A stretch of 60,296 nucleotides of DNA. Source: Campylobacter sp. (GTDB lineage: Bacteria > Campylobacterota > Campylobacteria > Campylobacterales > Campylobacteraceae). The notes under the pieces were generated by a model, which was not told the DNA's origin, searched no databases, and saw only the letters and a program-made list of their open reading frames with translations. The stretch lies in contig NZ_JAUMZG010000004.1 in assembly GCF_030528245.1 (NCBI RefSeq), forward strand, positions 1 to 60,296. Direction: 5' to 3'. Below are positions 1 to 8,739 of this stretch, piece by piece. Position 1 is the stretch's first letter. Every line of letters starts with the position of its first letter. Made by a program: the position numbers and the translations under genes.

Positions 1-52
1 CAACCGGCTCATAACCGGTTGGTCGCAGGTTCGAGTCCTGCTAAATCCACCA
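1..52 (+). tRNA. tRNA with CAT anticodon (Met elongator or Ile2), 5' part outside window
   Basis: The 3' two thirds of a tRNA are visible. The anticodon stem is ACCGG (3-7) with CCGGT (15-19) around the loop CTCATAA, with anticodon CAT at 10-12. The T arm is GCAGG-TTCGAGT-CCTGC (25-41), followed by acceptor strand TAAATCC, discriminator A49 and encoded CCA 50-52. The anticodon stem lacks the three consecutive G-C pairs next to the loop that mark initiator tRNA. It is therefore an elongator Met tRNA or the Ile tRNA whose C34 is changed to lysidine; the missing 5' half is needed to choose. Confidence 0.9.
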
Positions 53-919
53 TTTAATATTTTCTTAAGCTTATCTCGCCCTCAATCCCTCCTTTTGATG
101 ACTTGTAACCAATGAGCGGTCGAAACATAAGAAATTCACCCTGAAAATTTGGGGCCGCAATTCTAAAGAATTTTACAAGGCGCTGAAATTTTTTACGCAT
201 CAAGCAGGGTGAAAATCAAATTTCATAAATTCAAAAACACAAGATGGCCAAGGATTCTGTCTTCTGGGATAGTATGGATTGTAAAGTGTGGGGTCGAGGA
301 AATGCCACAAGAGGGGGGGCGATTTCACGGACTTGTGGCGGCTTTGCTCACAAAAGCGAGTTTGCGGACTTGAAATGAGCGGCCTAAACGCACCCGCAAG
401 ATAAAATTTATCACAGAGCGAAAACCTTGCGATGGCATGAAGGGATCGGCGATGTTTGGGAAATTTGAAAAGATTAAATTTCTAAAAAATATCGCAACAA
501 CTTCGCTAAAAATGATTCAAAATTTAAGACAAAAATTTAAAACAAATTTGTCGCAAAAGTTTAAGAATTTTGCTTTTGTGAGGGTAAAAACTCGGCCATT
601 TTATTTGGAAAAAGTAAAAATATTTTGAGCCTCGGCGGAGATATTTTAAAAAGCTTTTTTGGTGTTTTATCAAAAGCGTTTTGCGGGTGGTAAAACATCG
701 CCTTCTGCGCGAAAACTTAAAAATCATAAAATTTTTAGCCTTTCCTTAAGTTGTGATTTTTATGATTTTATCCTCACGCGCAGATTTTTGAAAAGAAATT
801 TATACCATTCGCAAAACCAAAGCATTAATTTTTAATTCAAGTCGAATGCAAATAGCTTGCTGATCGAGTCGCTAAATAAAAGCTTATTCTAAAAATCTAC
901 TAAAAAATAGGATTTTATT
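53..919. other. Gene-free stretch between tRNA and fabH
   Basis: About 870 bases separate the tRNA from the 3' end of fabH. Reading frames here are short (up to about 67 codons), on both strands, lysine- and phenylalanine-rich, and have no convincing ribosome binding site or recognisable domain. They read like A+T-rich noncoding DNA. I see a G7 tract inside a small hairpin (305-338) and an inverted repeat of 12 bases (720-731 with 758-769). No repeat of the tRNA 3' end was seen that would mark an integrated element. Confidence 0.6.
305..338. repeat. Inverted repeat enclosing a G7 tract
   Basis: CCACAAG at 305-311 is complementary to CTTGTGG at 332-338, and the 20-base loop holds seven consecutive G residues at 313-319. 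Campylobacter uses poly-G tracts for phase variation, but those are usually longer (8 or more) and inside or just before genes. No supported gene lies next to this one. Confidence 0.4.
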
Positions 920-1918
920 TTAATGTTTTAAATTCGCCCCGCCAAATCTCAATAAAGCAGAGCCCCAAGTGAAGCCCCCGCCAAAAGCATCCAATAAGAT
1001 GAGGCTACCCTTTTTAAGCCTCCCTTCTTCGAAGGCATCATTCATCGCCATGGGGATGGAGGCGGCAGAGGTATTGCCGTATTTTTGCACGGTTAGAATG
1101 CATTTTTCATCTTCAAGCCCTAGTTTTTCCTGCACGGCTTTGATGATGCGCAAATTTGCCTGATGAGGGATAAAAAGGTCCAGATCTTGTGCTGTGATTT
1201 GATTTTTTTCCAAAAGCCACACGACATCCTGACTTAGGGTTTGCACGGCCATTTTAAAAACCTCACTGCCCTTCATTTTCATCATTAAGGGACTTGAAAT
1301 TTCAGCCTTTTGCGAACGCTCTATCATCAACAAATCACCGAAATTTCCATCACTTGCCGTATGCACATCAATGATGGTATTTTGCACATCAAGGCTCACC
1401 ACCCCAGCCCCAGCTCCGTCTCCAAAAAGTATACAAATGCTCCTGTCGGTGTAATCCATAACCGAGCTTGCTTTTTCGGTCCCGACAATCAAGACATTTT
1501 TTTTCGCTCCGCTTTCAACCAAGCTTTTGGCCAACTCAAGCAAATAAATAAAGCCCGAGCAAGCCGCTGAAATATCAAAGGCCGTGATATTTTCACAGCC
1601 CAAATTTGCAGCAATCTTACAAGCAGTCGAGGGCATGGTGAAATAATCAGGACTCAGGGTGGCAACGATCAAAGCGTCAATATCTCGGGGGCTTAACTCT
1701 GCCCTTTTGAGGGCTTTGAGCGCAGCTTTTGTGCCAAGATCGCTGGCCCCTTCATCCGCCTCTGCGATGCGCCTTTCTTTGATGCCTGTGCGCCTCACAA
1801 TCCACTCATCGGTGGTATCAACTACTTTTTCGAGCTCGTTGTTGCTTAGAATTTTGGCGGGCACATAGGAGGCTATACTTTTGAGGCTAGCTTTGAGGGG
1901 AGTGTTTTTCGAGTTCAT
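920..1918 (-). CDS. fabH: Beta-ketoacyl-ACP synthase III
   Basis: FabH starts type II fatty acid synthesis in the cytosol by condensing acetyl-CoA with malonyl-ACP. The 332-residue frame carries the Cys-His-Asn triad of the family: Cys120 in DISAACSG, His252 in IPHQAN and Asn282 in YGNTSAAS, plus the FGDGAGA loop. Length is normal. The ATG start at 1918 lies inside the end of plsX (32-base overlap), and no better start is seen nearer the conserved N-terminus. It is the last gene of the run ndk-DUF177-rpmF-plsX-fabH, the usual lipid cluster order. Confidence 0.96.
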   Translation of the reverse strand: MNSKNTPLKASLKSIASYVPAKILSNNELEKVVDTTDEWIVRRTGIKERRIAEADEGASDLGTKAALKALKRAELSPRDIDALIVATLSPDYFTMPSTACKIAANLGCENITAFDISAACSGFIYLLELAKSLVESGAKKNVLIVGTEKASSVMDYTDRSICILFGDGAGAGVVSLDVQNTIIDVHTASDGNFGDLLMIERSQKAEISSPLMMKMKGSEVFKMAVQTLSQDVVWLLEKNQITAQDLDLFIPHQANLRIIKAVQEKLGLEDEKCILTVQKYGNTSAASIPMAMNDAFEEGRLKKGSLILLDAFGGGFTWGSALLRFGGANLKH

Positions 1919-2879
1919 TTTCTATGGCTTCATTGAGTTTGGATTCGCTAAAATTTATGGCTTGAAAAAGAGCGTTTTTGATCGCTCTAGCATCGCTTTT
2001 ACCATGACTGATGATAACACAACCCCTCACGCCAAGCAGGGGCGCACCGCCGTATTCTTGCCAGTCGATATGCTTTTTAATCTTGCCAAATGTAGGCCTC
2101 ATCAGTAGGGCGCCGATTTTTGAAAGCGGGGATTGCTTGATTTCATTTTTGAGAATTTTAAAAATCGCCGTAGCGACCTCTTCGCAAGATTTCAGGATAA
2201 CATTTCCACTAAAGCCATCACAAACCAGTACATCAACATGGGCATTAAAAATATCTCTGCCCTCAGCATTACCGATGAAATTGGGAAGTTTTTTCATGAG
2301 GGCGTGGGCCTCTTTGGTCAGCTCATTGCCCTTACACTCCTCCTCGCCGTTAGAAAGCAGGGCAAGGCGCGGGGCTGAAATTTTCATCACTTCCTTCGCA
2401 TAAGCCTCGCCCATGACGGCAAACTGGAACAAATTTTCACTTTTGCAATCGACATTAGCGCCCACATCCAAAAGCAAAGTTTTGCCCTTTATGTTGGGCA
2501 TCAGGGTGGCGATGGCTGGTCTGGATACATTTTTGAGCCTTCCAAGCCTCAGTGTGGCAAGGGACATGCTCGCCCCACTATGACCCGCCGAAACCACAGC
2601 CTGAGCCCTGTCAAGCCTCACAAGCTCGATAGCCTTGTAAATGCTCGTTTCTTTACGCTTCAGCGCATCGGTAGCACTTTCGTGCATCGCGAAAATTTCG
2701 TCGGCTTCTTCAAAGTGGATGAATTCTGCGAGACGCTTTGGGATTAAGGGCTTTAAGAGCTTGGACTCGCCCACAAGTATGGCCTTAAATTTTCTCTCCT
2801 CTAAAGCCTGTAAAACGCCCTCAACAACCGGACCTTCTCCAAAATCTCCACCCATCGCATCGATGGCAATGCTTACCAT
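1887..2879 (-). CDS. plsX: Phosphate acyltransferase PlsX
   Basis: PlsX converts acyl-ACP to acyl-phosphate, the substrate of PlsY in phospholipid synthesis. The protein opens with [13 protein letters not shown], the family hallmark, followed by motifs such as VSAGHSGA and [10 protein letters not shown] start it at ATG 2879 (330 residues), just after AGGA; a TTG three codons upstream would overlap the rpmF stop. The rpmF-plsX-fabH order is widely conserved and couples membrane lipid synthesis to a ribosomal protein gene. Confidence 0.95.
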   Translation of the reverse strand: MVSIAIDAMGGDFGEGPVVEGVLQALEERKFKAILVGESKLLKPLIPKRLAEFIHFEEADEIFAMHESATDALKRKETSIYKAIELVRLDRAQAVVSAGHSGASMSLATLRLGRLKNVSRPAIATLMPNIKGKTLLLDVGANVDCKSENLFQFAVMGEAYAKEVMKISAPRLALLSNGEEECKGNELTKEAHALMKKLPNFIGNAEGRDIFNAHVDVLVCDGFSGNVILKSCEEVATAIFKILKNEIKQSPLSKIGALLMRPTFGKIKKHIDWQEYGGAPLLGVRGCVIISHGKSDARAIKNALFQAINFSESKLNEAIENELEKHSPQS

Positions 2880-2884
2880 AAATT

Positions 2885-3031
2885 TCAATATTCCTTAGTG
2901 ATGGGATTGGCACGATGGGGCATTTTGTAACTCCCATCTTTGTCTTTTACGGGCATGGGAAGACTGACCTTATAGTGGGTTTTTCGCTTGGCCGCACGCG
3001 TTTTGCTCACTCTTCTTTTTGGTACTGCCAT
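2885..3031 (-). CDS. rpmF: 50S ribosomal protein L32
   Basis: This small gene encodes 48 residues beginning [20 protein letters not shown], the L32 signature, and ending in PITKEY. The ATG at 3031 is preceded by AAGGAG. It lacks the zinc-binding CxxC pairs found in some L32 proteins, so it is the zinc-free form. It lies 21 bases after the DUF177 gene and 5 bases before plsX, as expected for the conserved YceD-L32-PlsX group. Confidence 0.95.
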   Translation of the reverse strand: MAVPKRRVSKTRAAKRKTHYKVSLPMPVKDKDGSYKMPHRANPITKEY

Positions 3032-3052
3032 TTTAATCTCCTTAAAATAAAT

Positions 3053-3409
3053 TTAAATTTTACCACAAACATCGCAATAAAAATAATCGCTCAAATGCAC
3101 TTCAAGCTCGCCGAACGCAAGCTCGGCTAAATCGATTTGAGAATCAAAAAATTCAATGGTATCGCTCAACTCGTTTTTAAAATCCTTAAAAATTCCATCG
3201 CTCAACAAAAGCTCTATATTCTCATCGAGCTTTAACTTCATATCCAAACCACAGCGGTCACAAGGTCTATCAACAAAGCCCTGCATCGTGGCTTTGAGTT
3301 TGACATGCTTAGGATTTATTCTCACCATATCGCCCTCAAAAATGACATTGTCGAGATTTAGATTGAAAGGATAGGGGGCAGAATTAATCTTAGAAAAAGC
3401 TATTTTCAT
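3053..3409 (-). CDS. DUF177 (YceD-like) protein
   Basis: A 118-residue protein of the DUF177/YceD family, which commonly precedes rpmF and has been linked in other bacteria to rRNA maturation. It contains two Cys pairs, CDRC in the middle and CDVC near the C-terminus, that could bind a metal together. The start abuts the ndk stop and rpmF follows, so it is cotranscribed. The family assignment rests on the gene neighbourhood and the acidic C-terminal half; its function in this organism is not known. Confidence 0.85.
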   Translation of the reverse strand: MKIAFSKINSAPYPFNLNLDNVIFEGDMVRINPKHVKLKATMQGFVDRPCDRCGLDMKLKLDENIELLLSDGIFKDFKNELSDTIEFFDSQIDLAELAFGELEVHLSDYFYCDVCGKI

Positions 3410-3823
3410 CTAGTAAATTTCGTTGGTTTTGAAAAAAAAATCAATCTCAATTTTCGCATTTTCTAAGCTATCGCTACCATGGACGGCATTAGCGTCAATG
3501 CTTTCTGCAAAATCGGCTCTAATTGTCCCGGATTTGGCTTCTTTTGGATTTGTCGCGCCCATCAGGTCTCTATTTTTAAGCACAGCACCCTCACCCTCCA
3601 GCACAGAAACCACCACAGGACCGCTGATCATAAATTCCACCAAATCTTTAAAAAATGGCCTTTCTCTATGGATGGCGTAAAAATTTTCAGCCTGCTCTCT
3701 GCTGAGCTGAATCTTTTTCATCGCTGCAATCCTCAAACCACTGCTTTCAAAACGATCTAAAATCTTGCCTATCACGCCCTTTTTTACGGCATCTGGCTTG
3801 ATGATGGATAGGGTTTTTTCCAT
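3410..3823 (-). CDS. ndk: Nucleoside diphosphate kinase
   Basis: Ndk balances nucleoside triphosphates by transferring the gamma phosphate through a phospho-histidine. His115 lies in the signature NAVHGSDS, and the protein starts [14 protein letters not shown] chose ATG 3823 (137 residues, the family length) because AGGAG sits seven bases upstream; the frame stays open further upstream but without family similarity. It is the first gene of the minus-strand lipid operon. In C. jejuni a ferredoxin gene (fdxA) lies between ndk and ahpC; none is present here. Confidence 0.96.
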   Translation of the reverse strand: MEKTLSIIKPDAVKKGVIGKILDRFESSGLRIAAMKKIQLSREQAENFYAIHRERPFFKDLVEFMISGPVVVSVLEGEGAVLKNRDLMGATNPKEAKSGTIRADFAESIDANAVHGSDSLENAKIEIDFFFKTNEIY

Positions 3824-3930
3824 TGAAATACTCCTATAATTTTTAAAAGCTTGGATTATGCCTTGAAATTGTTTAAAAAAAATTAAATCCACTAAGTGAG
3901 TAATTTTAAAAATATTTAAAGATTTATAGT

Positions 3931-3936
3931 TATAAT
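3931..3936 (+). promoter_or_regulatory. -10 box of ahpC promoter
   Basis: TATAAT, preceded by A/T-rich DNA without a clear -35 as usual in Campylobacter, lies 37 bases before the ahpC start, with AGGAG close to the start codon. In C. jejuni ahpC is under PerR control; I do not claim a defined operator here. Confidence 0.6.
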
Positions 3937-3973
3937 TTTTTTGTCAATAAAATTTATCATTTAGGAGAAAATA

Positions 3974-4570
3974 ATGATTGTTACAAAAAAGGCTTTAGAT
4001 TTTACCGCTCCTGCGGTATTGGGAAACAATGAAATCGTTAATGATTTCAATCTTTACAAAAATATCGGCCCAAAAGGAGCCGTTGTTTTCTTTTATCCAA
4101 AAGATTTTACCTTCGTTTGTCCTTCGGAAATTATCGCTTTTGATAAACGGTATCAAGAGTTTAAAAATAGAGGCATCGAGGTGATAGGCATTTCTGGAGA
4201 TAATGAATTTTCCCATTTTGCGTGGAAAAACACCCCCATCAACCAAGGCGGTATCGGTCAGGTTAAATTCCCTCTTGTGGCGGATTTGACCAAACAAATC
4301 GCTAGAAATTTTGATGTGCTTTTCGCTGAGGCTGTGGCTCTTCGTGGTTCATTTTTGCTGGATGCGGATGGCACCGTGCGCCATGCTGTGGTTAATGACT
4401 TGCCGCTGGGCAGAAACATCGACGAAATGCTTAGGATGGTCGATACCATGCTTTTCACCAACGAGCATGGCGAGGTTTGCCCAGCTGGCTGGAATAAGGG
4501 CGATGAAGGCATGAAGGCTAACCCTAAGGGCGTGGCTGAGTATCTTGGTAAAAACGAAGGCAAACTTTAG
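3974..4570 (+). CDS. ahpC: Alkyl hydroperoxide reductase / 2-Cys peroxiredoxin
   Basis: AhpC reduces hydrogen peroxide and organic hydroperoxides. The 198-residue protein has the peroxidatic Cys49 in the FVCPSE motif and the resolving Cys169 in EVCPAGW, so it is a typical 2-Cys peroxiredoxin. No AhpF lies next to it; in Campylobacter the thioredoxin system is the presumed reductant. It is monocistronic, with its own promoter and a hairpin just after the stop. Confidence 0.96.
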   Translation: MIVTKKALDFTAPAVLGNNEIVNDFNLYKNIGPKGAVVFFYPKDFTFVCPSEIIAFDKRYQEFKNRGIEVIGISGDNEFSHFAWKNTPINQGGIGQVKFPLVADLTKQIARNFDVLFAEAVALRGSFLLDADGTVRHAVVNDLPLGRNIDEMLRMVDTMLFTNEHGEVCPAGWNKGDEGMKANPKGVAEYLGKNEGKL

Positions 4571-4576
4571 TTCACA

Positions 4577-4597
4577 AAAGCCTCATTTTGAGGCTTT
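4577..4597 (+). terminator. Hairpin after ahpC
   Basis: AAAGCCTCA and TGAGGCTTT form a perfect 9-bp stem with a TTT loop, starting 6 bases after the ahpC stop. A T run follows only after CCATAC, so it is a plausible but not textbook intrinsic terminator. Confidence 0.65.
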
Positions 4598-4690
4598 CCA
4601 TACTTTTTAGCTTCTCCATTTTAAACACTATTTAACACCCACTCTGCAGTCATCTTCTCTCAAAATTCTTATCAATTTGTATTTTTTGAT

Positions 4691-4696
4691 TATAAT
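4691..4696 (+). promoter_or_regulatory. -10 box before flhB
   Basis: TGATTATAAT, an extended -10, lies about 28 bases before the flhB ATG. It suggests housekeeping sigma transcription of flhB, in keeping with FlhB's early place in flagellar assembly. Confidence 0.55.
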
Positions 4697-4723
4697 TTTG
4701 TTTCAAAAATTTAAAGGGCTAAA

Positions 4724-5803
4724 ATGGCTGATGATGCAGAAAAAACCGAAGAACCCACGTCCAAGAAAATAGAAGACGCCAGACAAGAGGGCAATGTCCC
4801 CAAAAGCCAAGATGCCGCCGCTGTCGTGGTTCTTATCATTGCCATCACCCTCGTCATTTTTTTGATGGACTTCATGGGTGAGCGCGTGGCGAATTTGTAT
4901 CGCTATTATCAAAGTTTCATCGGCGCAGAATTTAATTTACGCATTATCCAAGCCATTATGATCAAAAGTATTTTTGAGGTTTTGATCATCCTTGCGCCCA
5001 TCGTTTTGAGCATCATGATTGCTGGCGTGGTGGGCAATGTGATGCAGTTTGGCTTTCTTTTCACCACAAAGCCCATAATGCCAAATTTAGGCAAAATCAA
5101 CCCCCTCAAAGGTCTAAAAAATTTATTCTCCCTCAAAAAACTCATCGAAAGCCTCAAAATCATCCTCAAAGTCAGCATCGTTTTCACCATAGCCTTCATC
5201 GTGCTTTTGCAATTCATCAAGGAGCTTCCCAAAGTGGAGCTTTACAACCTCATCTCACAGATGCTATGGCTAAGGGACAAGGCTTTGATTTTGGCCGCCA
5301 TTGTGATCATCGCCTTTTTGATCATCGCAATTTTGGATATATTTTTGGTGCGTTTTCAGTATTTTAAGGGACTGAGAATGAGTAAGCAGGAGGTCAAGGA
5401 CGAGTATAAGCAAATGGAAGGTGATCCGCAGGTCAAGGGTAGAATTCGGCGTTTGCAGATGGAAGCGGCGAGGCGCAGGATGGTGCAGGATGTCGCAGGC
5501 GCTGATGTGGTCATCACGAACCCCACTCACTACGCCGTAGCCATCCGCTACGATAGCGCTAGGGAGCAGGCGCCTAGGATTGTGGCGAAGGGCGTGGATT
5601 TTTTGGCTTTGCGGATTAAAGAAATGGCGTATCAAAACAATGTCGTGGTGTATGAAAACCCTCCCCTAGCAAGGGAGCTTTACAAGCTCTGCGAGGTCGA
5701 TGAGCTCATTCCCAGGGAGCTTTTTAAGGCAGTGGCTGAGGTACTGGGCTTTGTTTATAATACTAATAATAAGGATCTTAAAAAAAATTCTAGTGCAAAT
5801 TGA
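4724..5803 (+). CDS. flhB: Flagellar export switch protein FlhB
   Basis: FlhB is an inner-membrane component of the flagellar type III export gate and switches substrate specificity from rod/hook to filament after self-cleavage. The 359-residue protein has a hydrophilic N-terminus, four hydrophobic segments (about 31-50, 83-110, 145-165, 188-210) and a cytosolic domain with the cleavage motif NPTH at 266-269. The length is normal. It stands alone here, followed by rpe, whereas I recall motor genes next to flhB in C. jejuni. Confidence 0.96.
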   Translation: MADDAEKTEEPTSKKIEDARQEGNVPKSQDAAAVVVLIIAITLVIFLMDFMGERVANLYRYYQSFIGAEFNLRIIQAIMIKSIFEVLIILAPIVLSIMIAGVVGNVMQFGFLFTTKPIMPNLGKINPLKGLKNLFSLKKLIESLKIILKVSIVFTIAFIVLLQFIKELPKVELYNLISQMLWLRDKALILAAIVIIAFLIIAILDIFLVRFQYFKGLRMSKQEVKDEYKQMEGDPQVKGRIRRLQMEAARRRMVQDVAGADVVITNPTHYAVAIRYDSAREQAPRIVAKGVDFLALRIKEMAYQNNVVVYENPPLARELYKLCEVDELIPRELFKAVAEVLGFVYNTNNKDLKKNSSAN

Positions 5804-5851
5804 AAGATGCTTTTGTTGATTAAATTTATAAATTTTCTAAAGGATTTATGC

Positions 5852-6499
5852 ATGTACATAGCGCCAAGTTTATTAGCGGCGAATTTTTTAAAATTGGAGG
5901 AGGAGATAAGGGCAGTGAGCGAAGCGGGGGCCGATCTTTTGCACATTGATGTGATGGATGGTTATTTTGTGCCAAATTTTACTTTCGGCCCCTGCGTTTT
6001 GGAAAAAATTTCAAGCGTGAGTTCCGTGCCTTTAGATGTGCATTTGATGGTAAAAGATGTGTCAAAATTTGTCGAGCTTTTTTTACCCTTAAAGCCCAAA
6101 TTCTTATCCTTTCACATTGAAGCAGAAGCCCACCCTATAAGACTGTGCGAGTATTTAAGGACGCAAGGAATTCATCCTGCTATCACCCTTAATCCTCACA
6201 CGCCCATAAGTTCATTAGAACATTTAATTGAATTTGTAGATATGGTGCTTTTAATGAGTGTTAATCCGGGCTTTGGAGGACAGAAATTTTTGCCCCTAGT
6301 GTGCGATAAAATCAAAGAGCTCAGAGCCTTGATTGAGCGCAAAAATGCTAAGGTTTTCATCGAGGTTGATGGGGGCGTGAGTGGCTTAAATGCGGCAGAT
6401 TTGGAGGGGGCAGGCGCGGATATTTTGGTCGCTGGCAGCTATATTTTTTCTTCTAAGGATTACAGGGCTGCGATTTCTTCTTTAAAGCTTGAATTTTGA
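5852..6499 (+). CDS. rpe: Ribulose-phosphate 3-epimerase
   Basis: Rpe interconverts ribulose 5-phosphate and xylulose 5-phosphate in the pentose phosphate pathway. The protein begins MYIAPSLLAANF and contains the barrel motifs HIDVMDG, HLMV and VNPGFGGQKF that hold the metal and substrate. I start it at ATG 5852 (215 residues), preceded by AAGGA. The open frame 15 codons further upstream has no family similarity. Its stop overlaps the start of the next gene by 4 bases. Confidence 0.95.
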   Translation: MYIAPSLLAANFLKLEEEIRAVSEAGADLLHIDVMDGYFVPNFTFGPCVLEKISSVSSVPLDVHLMVKDVSKFVELFLPLKPKFLSFHIEAEAHPIRLCEYLRTQGIHPAITLNPHTPISSLEHLIEFVDMVLLMSVNPGFGGQKFLPLVCDKIKELRALIERKNAKVFIEVDGGVSGLNAADLEGAGADILVAGSYIFSSKDYRAAISSLKLEF

Positions 6500-7260
6500 G
6501 CTTGCAGCAAGTTGAGGCGATCCTAGCCACTTTGAGCCAGCAAAGTAAGCCCTATGCTTGGGTTATGGAGGAATTTTCTAAGGTCGAGGAGCTTGGGCAT
6601 TTGAATTTGGACTTAGAAACCTTGGAGCTTATGGGCTTGGGTTTGAATTTAAGCAAGGACAATAACCTCAGTCTCAAAAGCAGGACGCAAAAAATCAAGG
6701 ATGAAATTTTTTGCGTGGTGGATATTGAAAGCACGGGCGGGACAAATACTGGGCAGATTTTAGAAATCGGCGCGGTTAAAATTCAAAACGGCAAAGAGCT
6801 TGGGCGCTTTGAGAGCCTCGTGAGGGTGAGGGAAATCCCAGAAAACATCACCCATCTTACAGGCATCAGCCCCGAGATGGTCGCAAACGCGCCTAGCATT
6901 TCTAGCGTTTTGAGCGAATTCAGGCTTTTTTTAAAAGATAGCGTTTTCATCGCGCATAATGTGCGCTTTGATTATGCTTTCATCTCCAAATCCTTAAACG
7001 AGTGCCATTTTGGCATCTTGCTCAATCACAAAATTTGCACCGTAGAGTTTGCACAATGCTGCATAGAAAGCCCCCGCTACAAACTAGACGCGCTGAAAGA
7101 AATTTTAGGTATAAAAAATTCACACCACAGGGCGCTCAACGATGCCCTAGCCGCGGCTGAAATTTTCAAACACTGCCTTGGCAAACTACCCCGACACATC
7201 CAAACGACACAGGAGTTGATGCGTTTTGTCAAAATCTCCAAGCCAAAGGTTAAAAAATAA
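6496..7260 (+). CDS. DnaQ-like 3'-5' exonuclease
   Basis: A 254-residue DEDDh exonuclease, the family of the DNA polymerase III epsilon subunit. Visible motifs are Exo I (VVDIEST), Exo II (HNVRFDYAF) and Exo III (HHRALNDA). About 70 residues with no recognised domain precede the exonuclease, as in the C. jejuni homologue annotated dnaQ. The TTG start at 6496 overlaps the rpe TGA, pointing to translational coupling. It may be the proofreading subunit or a separate repair exonuclease; the sequence does not decide. Confidence 0.88.
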   Translation: MSLQQVEAILATLSQQSKPYAWVMEEFSKVEELGHLNLDLETLELMGLGLNLSKDNNLSLKSRTQKIKDEIFCVVDIESTGGTNTGQILEIGAVKIQNGKELGRFESLVRVREIPENITHLTGISPEMVANAPSISSVLSEFRLFLKDSVFIAHNVRFDYAFISKSLNECHFGILLNHKICTVEFAQCCIESPRYKLDALKEILGIKNSHHRALNDALAAAEIFKHCLGKLPRHIQTTQELMRFVKISKPKVKK

Positions 7261-7264
7261 ACAT

Positions 7265-7270
7265 TATAAT
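7265..7270 (+). promoter_or_regulatory. -10 box before the thiC riboswitch
   Basis: TATAAT lies just after the stop of the exonuclease gene and about 12 bases before the first riboswitch bases, so transcription would start at the 5' edge of the aptamer. Confidence 0.65.
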
Positions 7271-7281
7271 TTTTCTCGTAA

Positions 7282-7366
7282 ATGACGGGAGCTTGTGCGA
7301 CAGGCTGAGAGTAAGCTAAAAGCTTAGACCGAACCAGAACTAGATAATGCTAGCGTTGGGAAGATT
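7282..7366 (+). promoter_or_regulatory. TPP riboswitch (THI element)
   Basis: The leader carries the conserved blocks of the thiamine pyrophosphate aptamer: GGGAGC near 7288, GGCTGAGAG at 7303-7311, ACCGAACC at 7328-7335, and GATAATGCTAGCGTTGGGAAG at 7343-7363. A TATAAT box precedes it and thiC follows, the standard arrangement. About 50 bases lie between the aptamer and the start codon. Since no hairpin with a T run is evident, control is probably at translation initiation rather than transcription termination; that last point is inference. Confidence 0.93.
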
Positions 7367-7417
7367 ACTTTTTCTACTTTGACCCCTCATTTATCCAAAT
7401 TTTTCAAAGGATAAACC

Positions 7418-8716
7418 ATGAAAACACAAATGCTTCACGCAAGGGAGGGCACTTGGACCCCTCAAATGCAAATTGTTGCCCAAAAAGAACAAGTTAGCAA
7501 GGATTTTTTGCTTGAAAATTTAGCCTCAGGCAAGATCATCATCCCGGCTAACATCAACCACACCGCCCTAGATCCCAACGGCATAGGTCTAGGACTGCGC
7601 ACGAAGGTTAATGTGAATTTGGGCGTTTCCAACGACTGCGTCGATCACGCTGAGGAGATGGATAAGGTGGATTTGGCGCATAAATTTGGCATCGAGGCCA
7701 TCATGGATCTTAGCAATTATGGCAAGACGAGCCAGTTTAGAGACGCTCTCATCGCCAAAGCCAAAGCGATGATAGGCACGGTGCCTGTGTATGATGCGGT
7801 GGGCTTTTTGGAGAAGGATTTAAAGCAAATAAAGGCAAAAGATTTCTTAGATGTCGTGCTTCATCACGCTAAAAGCGGGGTGGATTTTATGACCATCCAT
7901 GCGGGGATAAATTCCCGTGCGGCTAGGGTTTTGAAGCAAACCAAACGCCTCACCAACATCGTCTCCCGCGGCGGCTCGGTGCTGTATGCGTGGATGGCGA
8001 TGAAAGAAGCGGAAAATCCTTTCTATGAGTATTATGATGACTTGCTTGAAATTTGCCTAAAATACGATGTAACGCTTTCTTTAGGGGACGCTTTAAGACC
8101 GGGTTGCACTCACGATGCTAGCGATGCGGCACAGATTGCCGAGCTTATCGAGCTTTCGCTTTTGACGCAGAGGGCTTGGGATGCGGGGGTTCAGGTGATG
8201 ATAGAGGGGCCAGGCCACATGGCGATCAACGAGATAGAGGCGAATATGCAGCTTGAAAAGCGCATTTGCAAGGGCGCGCCTTTTTATGTGCTAGGGCCTC
8301 TGGTAACGGACATTGGCGCGGGCTATGATCACATCAGCGGAGCCATCGGTGGGGCAGTGGCGGCTGCGGCTGGGGCGGATATTTTATGCTATGTGACCCC
8401 GGCCGAGCATTTGAGACTGCCGAATTTAGCGGATGTGCGCGATGGTATCGTAGCGACTAGGATAGCCGCGCACGCGGGAGACTTGGCCAAGCTTCCCAAG
8501 GAGAGGGCGCGCGATGATGCGATGAGTGTGGCGAGGCAGGAGATCGACTGGGAGAAGATGTTCAAGCTTGCTATTGATGGAGAAAAGGCGAAGAAAATGT
8601 TTAACGAGCGCCGCCCTGAGGAGCTAAATTCCTGCTCGATGTGTGGGAAAATGTGCGCGATGAATACGATGAATCAAGTGATGAAAGGCGAGGATGTGAG
8701 CCTAGTAAAAGCGTGA
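7418..8716 (+). CDS. thiC: Phosphomethylpyrimidine synthase ThiC
   Basis: ThiC is a radical SAM enzyme that rearranges aminoimidazole ribotide to the hydroxymethylpyrimidine phosphate of thiamine. The 432-residue protein is the short form without the long N-terminal extension. It has [23 protein letters not shown] and a C-terminal cysteine cluster CSMCGKMC, which would hold the iron-sulfur cluster. The Cys spacing is C-x2-C-x3-C. An AAAGGA site precedes ATG 7418, and the TPP riboswitch lies upstream. Confidence 0.96.
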   Translation: MKTQMLHAREGTWTPQMQIVAQKEQVSKDFLLENLASGKIIIPANINHTALDPNGIGLGLRTKVNVNLGVSNDCVDHAEEMDKVDLAHKFGIEAIMDLSNYGKTSQFRDALIAKAKAMIGTVPVYDAVGFLEKDLKQIKAKDFLDVVLHHAKSGVDFMTIHAGINSRAARVLKQTKRLTNIVSRGGSVLYAWMAMKEAENPFYEYYDDLLEICLKYDVTLSLGDALRPGCTHDASDAAQIAELIELSLLTQRAWDAGVQVMIEGPGHMAINEIEANMQLEKRICKGAPFYVLGPLVTDIGAGYDHISGAIGGAVAAAAGADILCYVTPAEHLRLPNLADVRDGIVATRIAAHAGDLAKLPKERARDDAMSVARQEIDWEKMFKLAIDGEKAKKMFNERRPEELNSCSMCGKMCAMNTMNQVMKGEDVSLVKA

Positions 8717-8739
8717 AATCCACATTTTGAAAGTGAAAA

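Noticed and set aside
437-727. Two overlapping frames of 63 and 67 codons on opposite strands as genes
   Set aside because: They are lysine/arginine-rich, lack ribosome sites and known domains, and match what A+T-rich noncoding DNA gives by chance.
2905-2925. Sigma54 promoter TTGGCAC-N5-GGCA
   Set aside because: It lies inside rpmF coding sequence, and the -12 part is GGCA rather than TTGC.
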